From: Rubripirellula amarantea
GTDB lineage: Bacteria > Planctomycetota > Planctomycetia > Pirellulales > Pirellulaceae
NCBI RefSeq assembly: GCF_007859865.1
Contig: NZ_SJPI01000001.1
Coordinates: forward strand, 3,419,241-3,483,240
DNA: 64,000 bases
Direction: 5' to 3'
The position numbers and the translations under genes were made by a program. The notes under the pieces were generated by a model. The model searched no databases, was not told the origin of the DNA, and saw only the letters and a list, made by a program, of their open reading frames with translations. Numbering within the stretch: position 1 is the stretch's first letter; the number at the start of each line of letters is the position of its first letter. Below, one piece after another: positions 19,485-27,077 of this stretch.

Positions 19485-20759
19485 TTATTTCAAAGCTGTG
19501 GTTGCGACGGATGCGTTGCGTTGATTGCCAAAGTAAATTCCACCCAAGCCAATTGCTGAACCAAGAAGGACGACAATGCTGACCCACTGCGAAATCGAGA
19601 ACGAGGTCCCAAATTGTCCTCCCTCGTCAACTCGTACTATTTCGAGCACAAACCGCAAAACAGCATAGGCCGCAAACCCCAAAAACATGATTGTCCCGGT
19701 ACGGAAGTCCAATCGCGACAGCCAACATAGGCTCACACACATCACCAATGCACTTAGGCTACTGATGATTTGAGCCGCACGAACCGGTAACGCCAGAGGG
19801 GGCAATTCATCGGGCGACCACCGAATCCGTCGAGCGTTGACCGTTAAAGCGATTCCCTTCTGAACATCTTCGGCCGGAACGTCGCGAGGGGCAACTTCCA
19901 AAGGTGTATAGTCGTAGTCGATGGCGTTAAGTTGATCGCCAACTTTCACACCCGCTTGGTCCGCGAGTGACGAAGACTTAACGGATGTGATTGCACGTGT
20001 TTGTTCGTCATAGGAAAATCCTAGCAACTCGCCACTGCCAATTTGGTCGGCGTACACCTTCGCACCCGGCGGAAAGCGAACGGACATCGGTCCTTCTTCG
20101 CACCGACCGCCATAGCAGCAACCGTTCATGATGCAGCCCATGCGTCCGAAGAACAGGCCTAGGAACATGCATGGAACGATCACGTCGCCCAGTTTCATAA
20201 CCGGCAACTTTCGTCGCCAAAGTACATAGGCGACTGCGAGACCGCCGCCGATGAACGATCCGTAAACAACAAGTCCGCCTTCGGTAAAGTTCAGCACTCG
20301 GCCAATGCTTTCGCCGAGCGATCCGTGAAAGAACTCGTTGTGGTACTGAATCACATAGAACAATCTGGCACCACCAATGCCTCCGAAGAACGCCCAGGGC
20401 GCGACGGAATAGATCACGTCGGGATCCAGGCCATATCGTTTGGCCCGGACCGCCGCCAAGTAAACCGCTGAGCCAACGGCCGCTAGTAGCATCACGCCGT
20501 AACCGCGGATCGCCAATCCAACCGGCTCGCCATACGCATTTTGCAGTTCAATTCGCGGCACTACGAAAGCGACCGCCGCGATTGCCATTCCCCAGACCAA
20601 TCCTTCGTTGGCCAGCACGTTGCCAATTGAAGTTCCCGTTTTCTTGGCAAAGGCAAGGCGAATTGCCAGCCCTACGGCCAATGCGATCAAAACCCATCCG
20701 AACCCAAAAACGGGTAGAGATGCGATTTCATGAGGAATCAGAACGAGCGTGCGTCGCAT
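19485..20759 (-). CDS. lgt: Prolipoprotein diacylglyceryl transferase with PDZ-like insertion
   Basis: Predicted inner-membrane Lgt, which moves a diacylglyceryl group from phosphatidylglycerol to the lipobox cysteine of prolipoproteins. The ATG at 20759 gives 424 residues, well above the usual 260-300. Family marks are several membrane helices, FFGGIGGARLFYV (about 124-136), EGGLVVYGSFIGG (160-172) and the signature GRMGCIMNGCCYGG (205-218). Between the signature and the later helices lies an extra segment of about 75-90 residues (about 240-312) with the PDZ-like pattern SSSLADQAGVKVGDQLNAID. The position usually held by the essential His of E. coli Lgt (HGG) appears to be Tyr166 here, as in some other Lgt branches. 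The window holds several lipoproteins that would be its substrates. Confidence 0.85.
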   Translation of the reverse strand: MRRTLVLIPHEIASLPVFGFGWVLIALAVGLAIRLAFAKKTGTSIGNVLANEGLVWGMAIAAVAFVVPRIELQNAYGEPVGLAIRGYGVMLLAAVGSAVYLAAVRAKRYGLDPDVIYSVAPWAFFGGIGGARLFYVIQYHNEFFHGSLGESIGRVLNFTEGGLVVYGSFIGGGLAVAYVLWRRKLPVMKLGDVIVPCMFLGLFFGRMGCIMNGCCYGGRCEEGPMSVRFPPGAKVYADQIGSGELLGFSYDEQTRAITSVKSSSLADQAGVKVGDQLNAIDYDYTPLEVAPRDVPAEDVQKGIALTVNARRIRWSPDELPPLALPVRAAQIISSLSALVMCVSLCWLSRLDFRTGTIMFLGFAAYAVLRFVLEIVRVDEGGQFGTSFSISQWVSIVVLLGSAIGLGGIYFGNQRNASVATTALK

Positions 20760-20946
20760 GGCGAATGTGTTTAAGAGGAGTGAACCAACATCATCGTAGG
20801 GCCAAACCGGCAAATCCCCAACCGCGAGCGTTTTGGCGGCGGTGGCAGCAATGGAGGTCGAATTGCCCTGGACCCGGTTTTCCTGTTTTTTCTACGCTGA
20901 GCCCGCCTGAGTTGTCCAGATCACCCAGTCTTGGCGAGTTTCCCCC

Positions 20947-21684
20947 ATGAACCCACTTCGCATTCTTGCTATTTTCGCAATGCTGATGCCGGTCCTCGCG
21001 AATGCCGCTGATCCAACGGTTCGTACCGACCAAACCTTCACGATCATCACAAAGATCTACGCCAACCAAGCTAAGGCTCCTGCCGCTCACCATCGGCTGC
21101 TTTTTGATTCGGGGGTGATCTATGACCTCGATCAAGTCGACCCTGATCGTGTCGCCATCTACGACCCGGCCGCCAAGGACGTGACGCTGTTGGATTTAGA
21201 AAAGAAGATTCAAACGCGGCTAAGCACTGATGAGTTGGTCGCGATCACCGCGGGCGCCAAAGCCGCCGCGACTACACCAGAGTTGCGAGAACACTTGGGA
21301 CTCGACGCCAAGGTGGTCGACAGTGTTCGCGTGGAAGGTTACGCGATTTCGTTTGCCGGGATTGAGTATGACGTGTCGGTGCAAACGCCTCGACATCGTT
21401 GGATGGCAACCGACTTCGGGCGTTTCTCGGACTTGGCGACGCGATTGAACCTCGTTCGCCGCGAAGGGGTGATTCCGTTTGCTCGGATGACGCTTGGTTC
21501 GCACATTGCCGCCGCAGGGGAGATACCGTTGGAAACCCGCTTGAAGATCACTCGCGGGCAACAAACGTCGTCGTTTACATCGACCGCAACGATCGGAACT
21601 CTATCGGAAGAAGATCGCAAAACCATCGAGGATCTTCGCGGCCGACTTGCGTTGTATCGCCAAGTGCCCATCAGCGAGTTGTAA
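20947..21684 (+). CDS. Exported protein of unknown function
   Basis: I do not recognise this 245-residue protein. It has a clear signal peptide (about 1-20, cut near NAADP), no membrane helix in the mature part and no cysteine motif, so it is probably periplasmic. The mature part alternates beta-like segments (FTIITKIYANQA, GVIYDLDQVD, VTLLDLEKKIQTRL, ISFAGIEYDVSV) with a C-terminal helix (SEEDRKTIEDLRGRLALYRQ). It is divergent from lgt, with 187 bases between starts, and convergent with rlmN. The general look resembles periplasmic proteins that bind lipid or lipoprotein, but this is only an impression. Confidence 0.75.
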   Translation: MNPLRILAIFAMLMPVLANAADPTVRTDQTFTIITKIYANQAKAPAAHHRLLFDSGVIYDLDQVDPDRVAIYDPAAKDVTLLDLEKKIQTRLSTDELVAITAGAKAAATTPELREHLGLDAKVVDSVRVEGYAISFAGIEYDVSVQTPRHRWMATDFGRFSDLATRLNLVRREGVIPFARMTLGSHIAAAGEIPLETRLKITRGQQTSSFTSTATIGTLSEEDRKTIEDLRGRLALYRQVPISEL

Positions 21685-21720
21685 CGCAGTTCCCGCGGTT
21701 GGTTTGCGACCGACCGTGGC

Positions 21721-22818
21721 TCATGAATTAAGATTCGGTTTTTGGCGATTGCGTCGAAGTTGTCCGCACGCGGCGTCGATTTCGCCACCTTTGCGTTCGC
21801 GAAATTGAACGTTCACGCCCCCGTGTTCAAGGGTTTGGCGAAAGTCAGAAATCGCGCCACGCGAAGGGGTTTGGTAGGGCAAGCCTTCAACTGGGTTGTA
21901 CGGAATCACATTCAGCATCACCGTTCGCTGTTTGAGCAAACGTACCAACTGCCTCGCGTCATCGGCGGAATCGTTCACTCCACCCAACAAGACGTACTCA
22001 AACGTCAGCCGCCTACCATTGGCTTCGAAGTAGCGATCGGCGGCATCCAAGACTGCCTGGACCCCGATCTTGTGGTTGACCGGAACGAGTTGATTGCGCA
22101 GTTCGTCGTTGGGGGCGTGCAATGAAACCGCCAAATTGTACGGCACGCCGCTTTTGGCTAGTCGATCCATTGCTGGTGGCAACCCGACGGTGCTGATGGT
22201 GATTCGACGCGGGCTGATACCAAGTCCGTCCTCGCTTCTTGCCACCGACAAAGCGCCGAGCACTCGATCTAGGTTGGCGAGAGGTTCACCCATGCCCATC
22301 ATCACGATGTGACTAAGCCTTTCGCCTTCCTCTAACCTTGCTTGCAGCCGCAGCATTTGTTCGAGAATCTCGCCCGTCGTGAGATTGCGATCCACTCCAT
22401 CAAGACCGCTGGCACAGAACACGCAGCCCATCGCACAGCCGACTTGGCTGCTAACGCATATGCTTCGTCGCGTTCCATCGCGAAGCAGAACGCACTCCAC
22501 TTCGCCGCCATCGGCCAAACGGATCAGCAATTTCTCGGTGCCATCAGCAGAAGTTTGCAGTGCGGCTTCCGAGGCAGTCCAAATTCGAAAGCTTTGGTCC
22601 AGGGACTCGCGAAGTGCCTTAGGCAAATTGCTCATCAACGAAAAGTCACTCACGCGTTGCTGATACACCCAGTGAATGATCTGCTTGGCGCGAAACCCTG
22701 GATGACCATTCTCGCTGAGCCAAACCTTCAACTGATCGACGGTCAGGTCCAGTAAGTGAGCCCGATCGTCAAGTTCGACGTTGGGCGGCAATTTCGTTTC
22801 GATGACGGGAAGGTTCAA
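21721..22818 (-). CDS. rlmN: 23S rRNA (adenine-2503-C2) methyltransferase, radical SAM
   Basis: RlmN methylates C2 of A2503 in 23S rRNA and A37 of some tRNAs by radical SAM chemistry. The 4Fe-4S motif is CAMGCVFC (Cys128, Cys132, Cys135 counted from the chosen start), preceded by ICVSSQVG and followed by IVMMGMGEPLANLD, ITISTVGLPPAMDRL, NLAVSLHAPND and VMLNVIPYNPV, all standard. The frame stays open far upstream into the divergent peptidase gene, so the start is unclear; I place it at the TTG at 22818, about 20 residues before LLDLTVDQLKVW, where family members begin. This gives 365 residues, a normal length. Confidence 0.9.
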   Translation of the reverse strand: MNLPVIETKLPPNVELDDRAHLLDLTVDQLKVWLSENGHPGFRAKQIIHWVYQQRVSDFSLMSNLPKALRESLDQSFRIWTASEAALQTSADGTEKLLIRLADGGEVECVLLRDGTRRSICVSSQVGCAMGCVFCASGLDGVDRNLTTGEILEQMLRLQARLEEGERLSHIVMMGMGEPLANLDRVLGALSVARSEDGLGISPRRITISTVGLPPAMDRLAKSGVPYNLAVSLHAPNDELRNQLVPVNHKIGVQAVLDAADRYFEANGRRLTFEYVLLGGVNDSADDARQLVRLLKQRTVMLNVIPYNPVEGLPYQTPSRGAISDFRQTLEHGGVNVQFRERKGGEIDAACGQLRRNRQKPNLNS

Positions 22819-22885
22819 GTGCGGTTCAAAAGTGGTTAAAACAACGGAGATTGAAATTACGAATCTGCTTCCCCCAGAGTCTAAC

Positions 22886-24082
22886 GTGTCCGAGCTAAAC
22901 CACGAAGTGTCCGTTGATCCAGTTGCCGCCTTGGACCGATTCCTTGATCTGGCCAAAATCCCAGGCATTAGCGGCCAGGAAGCCGATGTGGCGGCCCGAA
23001 TCGTAGAGAGCTTGCGAGCGGCGGGGCTGCCGGAGTCGCAAATCCAGTTTGATGACGCTAACACCCGCACGCGAATCAGCGGGAATTGTGGAAACCTCAT
23101 TGTTACCCTGCCGGGGAATGGCCGGGGACCGCGAACCATGTTATCCGCTCACATGGACACCGTACCTATCTGCGTTGGCAGTGAACCGGTCATCGAGGGT
23201 GACGAAGTGATCAGTGCCGCGGCAACCGGTTTGGGCGCTGATGACCGTAGCGGATGCGCCGCAATCTTGACCGCCGTGATCGAGCGGCTCAAGCGTGGCG
23301 ATGAAAACTTCTCGCCGGCTGTCGTCTGTTTCTTGATCCAGGAAGAGATCGGCCTTGAAGGAGCGAAGAACCTATCGGTGGATCGAGTCGGGCAGGTTGA
23401 CCAAGCATTTAACTTTGATGGCGGGACAGTTGAAAAATTAACGATCGGTGCCATTGGTGGCCAACGCATGATGATCGAGTTGACTGGAATTCCAGCTCAC
23501 GCGGGCGTTGCCCCTCAGGCCGGTGCGAGCGCGATCGTGATGGCGGCCCGAGCGATCGCCGATTTGGACGAACGCGGTTGGCATGGCAAAATCGAAAACG
23601 AGTACGGCGTTGGTACCGCCAACGTGGGAGTGATTAATGGAGGCGACGCCACGAACGTCGTCACACCCAAGGTCACGATCCGAGCCGAGGCGCGCAGCCA
23701 TGACGCGACGATGCGAACTCGTATCGTTTCCGAAATTGAAGCGGCCTTTGCTAAGGCCGCCGCAATGGTGACCAATGACAAGGGACATTCGGGCAGCTTA
23801 AAATTCGAATCACGAGTCGACTACGAATCGTTCAAGCTTGATGCTGAACATCCCTCCATCAAACTCGCTCACGATGCCGTGAAATCGGTCGGTCGAGAAC
23901 CGTTCGTGGATGTGGCCAACGGAGGACTCGATGCGAATTGGCTGTTCCGTCATGGCATCGCAGCGGTCACGATGGGGTGCGGTCAACGCAACATTCACAC
24001 CGCCGACGAGCGTTTGTCGATCGCCGACTATCAAGACGCGTGCAAAATCGCTACTCAGTTAATCACGGTATCGAACCAATAG
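22886..24082 (+). CDS. M20 family metallopeptidase (PepT-like)
   Basis: Zinc-dependent aminopeptidase or deacylase of the M20 family, about 398 residues, cytoplasmic. The metal site motifs are LSAHMDTVP (His and the linking Asp), GLGADDRSGCAA (bridging Asp), LIQEEIGLEGAKNL (catalytic Glu and ligand Glu) and a His near the end in NIHTADE. The middle dimerisation domain (ELTGIPAHAGVAPQAG) is present. This pattern fits the tripeptidase-like branch. The GTG at 22886 gives an N-terminus matching the family; an in-frame ATG at 22802 and a TTG at 22781 would overlap the divergent rlmN start region, which makes them less likely. Confidence 0.88.
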   Translation: MSELNHEVSVDPVAALDRFLDLAKIPGISGQEADVAARIVESLRAAGLPESQIQFDDANTRTRISGNCGNLIVTLPGNGRGPRTMLSAHMDTVPICVGSEPVIEGDEVISAAATGLGADDRSGCAAILTAVIERLKRGDENFSPAVVCFLIQEEIGLEGAKNLSVDRVGQVDQAFNFDGGTVEKLTIGAIGGQRMMIELTGIPAHAGVAPQAGASAIVMAARAIADLDERGWHGKIENEYGVGTANVGVINGGDATNVVTPKVTIRAEARSHDATMRTRIVSEIEAAFAKAAAMVTNDKGHSGSLKFESRVDYESFKLDAEHPSIKLAHDAVKSVGREPFVDVANGGLDANWLFRHGIAAVTMGCGQRNIHTADERLSIADYQDACKIATQLITVSNQ

Positions 24083-24210
24083 TCCCGTCACAGTGTCGAA
24101 TGAACCTGTCGAGTCCTGATTGCGTGACATGATCACTTGTCATGGTCAGACCTCACCTTGCTTGGTCACTCCATCATCCGTCACTCCATCGTCCTAGGAA
24201 CGAAACGCTC

Positions 24211-24471
24211 ATGAACGATGACGACGAACTGTGCTTATGCTTTCATATAACTCGGCGTAAGGTCGCGCAGTACATTCGCGTGAATCGACCCAAGGTGCCC
24301 AGTCAGCTTTCAGAGTGTTACGGAGCGGGGACGGGGTGTGGGTGGTGTCGACCATTCTTAAAGCGATTGTTGGACGACGCCGAGGCAAAAGAGCCCTTGC
24401 CGGACGCTCAATCCTACGCGGCGGAACGGGCAAAGTACCGTCAAAAGTCCGGCGATCGTCCACCTAAATAA
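24211..24471 (+). CDS. BFD-like [2Fe-2S]-binding protein
   Basis: Small 86-residue protein with the four-cysteine pattern of the bacterioferritin-associated ferredoxin (BFD-like) domain: CLCF near residue 8 and TGCGWC near residue 45, which bind a [2Fe-2S] cluster. The start ATG at 24211 was chosen over an in-frame ATG at 24142 because the domain begins right after it (DDDELCLCFHITRRKV). Such proteins donate electrons or act as regulatory modules; they are seen both alone and fused to nitrite reductase or copper chaperones. No bacterioferritin gene is nearby, so its partner is unknown. Confidence 0.82.
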   Translation: MNDDDELCLCFHITRRKVAQYIRVNRPKVPSQLSECYGAGTGCGWCRPFLKRLLDDAEAKEPLPDAQSYAAERAKYRQKSGDRPPK

Positions 24472-24588
24472 GATCGCAGTCTCAACTTTCGAACTCAGCT
24501 GGTCCGACCGACGTACAGCCTGATACACTGCGGTCAGTAGGCTCCGCTTTTTCTTAACACATGTTCCTTTCGCACGACGGGTTTTTGA

Positions 24589-25131
24589 ATGTCCAATCGT
24601 CTCACGCTTTCCTTGTTGCTCGGCTTTGTCGCTCTTGGTGGCCTAACGCTAAGTGGGTGCAATTCCAGCTCTCCGACCACCCCGCCGACTGCATCGACGA
24701 GCGACGACCATGGTCACGACGATCATGATCATGACGATCACGAAGGGCATGACCACGGTGATCACGAGGGACACGATCACGGCGACCATAGCCACGACTT
24801 TTCTACCCTTGGTGACGCCGTCGCCGAAGTTGAAGAACTCAGTGGCGAAATCGGGGCAGCCTTTGAGAAAGGCGATCCTGAATCGGCTCACGACGCACTT
24901 CATCACATCGGCGACGTCCTCGGCGCGACCGAACAACTTGTCAAAAAGAGTGAGCTTGCCACTGAGGATCAAGCCGTTGCCACCGCCGCAGTGGAGAACC
25001 TGTTTGATTCATTCGCAGCCATTGACGAAAAAATGCACGGGCATGACGGTAGCGATTTCAGTGAAGTCAAAGACACAATCGAGTCTGCGATTGCGACGTT
25101 GAAACTTACCGCCGAAAAAATCAAGAAGTAG
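24589..25131 (+). CDS. Histidine/aspartate-rich lipoprotein
   Basis: Predicted lipoprotein of 180 residues. The N-terminus has a signal peptide with the lipobox LSGC (Cys24), so it should be lipidated by Lgt. Residues about 40-70 are a dense run of His and Asp with a few Gly and Glu, repeating DHEGHDHGDHEGHDHG, which would bind zinc, nickel or copper. The remaining part is helical (VEELSGEIGAAFEKGD, LHHIGDVLGATEQLVKK, ESAIATLKLTAEKIKK) and may be a four-helix bundle. It is six bases upstream of a second lipoprotein gene, and the two probably share a transcript. The metal and function are not known. Confidence 0.85.
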   Translation: MSNRLTLSLLLGFVALGGLTLSGCNSSSPTTPPTASTSDDHGHDDHDHDDHEGHDHGDHEGHDHGDHSHDFSTLGDAVAEVEELSGEIGAAFEKGDPESAHDALHHIGDVLGATEQLVKKSELATEDQAVATAAVENLFDSFAAIDEKMHGHDGSDFSEVKDTIESAIATLKLTAEKIKK

Positions 25132-25137
25132 AACGAT

Positions 25138-25695
25138 ATGCTCATTCAATCCCTTCGTGCAACCGCTCATCCTGTCGCATTGATCTTGGCTGCAGCCATT
25201 ACTATTGGCGTGGCCGGATGCGGAGGCGAATCAACGTCGATGAGCGAAAACTCATCATCGGCGTTCGCCGAAATCAAGAATGCGGTTTGGTCGGATACAC
25301 CGATCGAAGGCGACATCGTGAGCCCTACTGACGTCAAGGATTTTGAAACGCCCGGACCGCAAAATGTAACGCTGGCCGGGCGCATCGATGCAGGCGAACT
25401 CGAAGTATTCGATCAGTCCAATGCGACGTTCATTCTCTCGCAATTACCCGACGAAAGCCACGGCAATGGCGATCCCGATCACGCTGACAATTGCCCCTTC
25501 TGCCAACGCAAGCTAAAGAATGCGCCGAAGGCGATTGTTCGAATCACCGACGACCAAGGCAATCCGTTGCCGATCGCCGCAGATGATCTATTGGGTCTAA
25601 AGAAGGATGACGTCGTCGTTGTTTCCGGCGAAGCCTACTTTGACAAGACTTTAAATATGGTCATGGTGAAGGCCAATAAGATTGCTAAGCGATAG
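25138..25695 (+). CDS. Lipoprotein with CxxC motif, OB-like C-terminus
   Basis: Predicted lipoprotein of 185 residues with signal peptide and lipobox VAGC (Cys28). The mature part has a conserved-looking segment HGNGDPDHADNCPFCQRKLKN (about 112-132), with His, Asp and a CxxC pair that could bind a metal, and a beta-rich C-terminal part (AIVRITDDQGNPLPIAADD, DVVVVSGEAYF, MVMVKANKIAK) that resembles an OB-fold. I do not recognise the family by name. The tight coupling with the His-rich lipoprotein upstream hints that both deal with metal ions at the cell surface or outer membrane, but no sequence feature proves this. Confidence 0.8.
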   Translation: MLIQSLRATAHPVALILAAAITIGVAGCGGESTSMSENSSSAFAEIKNAVWSDTPIEGDIVSPTDVKDFETPGPQNVTLAGRIDAGELEVFDQSNATFILSQLPDESHGNGDPDHADNCPFCQRKLKNAPKAIVRITDDQGNPLPIAADDLLGLKKDDVVVVSGEAYFDKTLNMVMVKANKIAKR

Positions 25696-25969
25696 GTCGG
25701 TGTTACCGTCGCGCGTCTGAAGTGCTTGCGAGAAGCATGGTGCTTGCGAGAAGGCGACACTGGTAAGAGTGCATCGCTGGCAAAAAGTTGTGCCACCAAG
25801 CGTTTCGCGCGTTTGGTGTTTGCTGAGCCAACTTGGATTTTCATCAACCAATTTGAGGTTACCTGTGCAATGTTTCACAATGTCTTTTGCTTGAAATTGC
25901 TTGTACGGTGACGTCGTAACTCCTAGTTTGAATCGTGCCACTAGTGTGGTTATCGAGTTCTTATCTACT

Positions 25970-25977
25970 AGGAGAGG
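25970..25977 (+). promoter_or_regulatory. Ribosome binding site deciding the CBS protein start
   Basis: A strong aggagagg ends six bases before the ATG at 25984. The TTG at 25978, which would add two codons, touches the site and is therefore not the start. Confidence 0.8.
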
Positions 25978-25983
25978 TTGCCG

Positions 25984-26946
25984 ATGTCCTTACTCAATGC
26001 CATGTCTCAACGTTCTGTGATCAGATCTGCTGACGAGATCATGCGTCGCAAGCTTGTCACACTTTCCGCTACCGACGATCTCTTTCACTCGGTTGGACGA
26101 CTGTTAAGCGACAACATTTCCGGTGCACCGGTTGTTGATCAAGACAGAAACTATTTGGGTGTGCTTTCCGAGAAATGCTGCATCACAGCGCTAACGGATC
26201 CTGTCGAAGTGGCAAGCGAAGTCGGCTTGCATGTGGTTCAAGTTCGCGAGTTCATGGTGGCGGATCTTGTCACGTTAGATGGCGAGATGGATGTCTTTGA
26301 CGCAATCGACCACTTGCTGTCACACCGCATCTCTGGGGCTCCGGTGACCGATAAGAATGGTCGGTTCCGAGGTATCTTCTCTGAAAAAACCGCTATGCGT
26401 GTGTTGTCGGCGGCACTGCTCGACGGGTTGCCCGGAACAAAGGTGGAATCGTACATGAACGTCGATCAGAATCGTATTATCAACGAGGGTGACCTATTGA
26501 TCGACGTCGCTCACAAGTTTCAAAATACGCCATACCGCCGCTTGCCGGTTCTGCGCAACGGGCAACTAATCGGGCAAGTGAGTCGTCGAGACGTGCTGCG
26601 TGCGGAACATCGCTTGGCCGCCGAAGTGATAGGACGGGGAAACAAGCCTGGGGTTAGTGAGCGGCTTCGGCGTGCGATCGAACCCAAGCAGGTCGGCGAT
26701 TGCATGGACACCGAGGCATTGACGACACCACCAACGACGGACTTGCTCGGTATCGCACAAGTCTTCCTCAATTCGCCTTATCGACGGTTGCCCGTCGTTG
26801 AACACGGCAAGTTGCTTGGAATGATTAGCCGTCGCGATTTGTTGCAGGCCGCAGCGTCAATCATGACTCCCGCTAAGAAGCGTGGCCAAGCTGAAACGCT
26901 GTACCTGAGCGGGCTCTACGCATCTCCACCACCGTCAATCGGTTGA
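25984..26946 (+). CDS. Four-CBS-domain protein
   Basis: Cytoplasmic protein of 320 residues made of two pairs of CBS domains. Each has the usual pattern of MxxxxxTL, a helix, the [IV]SGAPVVD or YRRLPV strand, and a Gxx[SF] turn: ADEIMRRKLVTL with ISGAPVVDQDRNYLGV; VREFMVADLVTLDG with ISGAPVTDKNGRFRGI; VESYMNVDQNRIINEG with YRRLPVLRNGQLIGQV; and VGDCMDTEALTTPP with YRRLPVVEHGKLLGMI. CBS pairs bind adenine nucleotides and act as energy or redox sensors on a partner protein. There is no fused effector domain, so the partner is unknown. A strong ribosome binding site suggests good translation. Confidence 0.88.
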   Translation: MSLLNAMSQRSVIRSADEIMRRKLVTLSATDDLFHSVGRLLSDNISGAPVVDQDRNYLGVLSEKCCITALTDPVEVASEVGLHVVQVREFMVADLVTLDGEMDVFDAIDHLLSHRISGAPVTDKNGRFRGIFSEKTAMRVLSAALLDGLPGTKVESYMNVDQNRIINEGDLLIDVAHKFQNTPYRRLPVLRNGQLIGQVSRRDVLRAEHRLAAEVIGRGNKPGVSERLRRAIEPKQVGDCMDTEALTTPPTTDLLGIAQVFLNSPYRRLPVVEHGKLLGMISRRDLLQAAASIMTPAKKRGQAETLYLSGLYASPPPSIG

Positions 26947-26987
26947 AAAGCGTTCGGCGATCCGAGTGAGGGACGGCAACTGGCTTC

Positions 26988-27077
26988 TGCGGTAAAGCCA
27001 GTTGCGGTGAAGCTAAGTGCCGTATAGCCAAATGCGGTGAAGCCAGTTGAAAGTAGGCCGAGTGCGCTTAGTTCAGT
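26988..27077. repeat. Degenerate 15-bp tandem repeat
   Basis: Four clear copies of a 15-bp unit, consensus tgcggtgaagccagt (26988-27002, 27003-27017, 27018-27032, 27033-27047), then two decayed copies to about 27077 that run over the stop codon of the minus-strand beta-helix gene. It lies between convergent genes. Confidence 0.75.

Noticed and set aside
22819-23139. Upstream extension of the rlmN frame
   Set aside because: The frame runs antisense into the M20 peptidase, and RlmN proteins begin about 20 residues before LLDLTVDQL. No ATG or good ribosome binding site supports the longer form.
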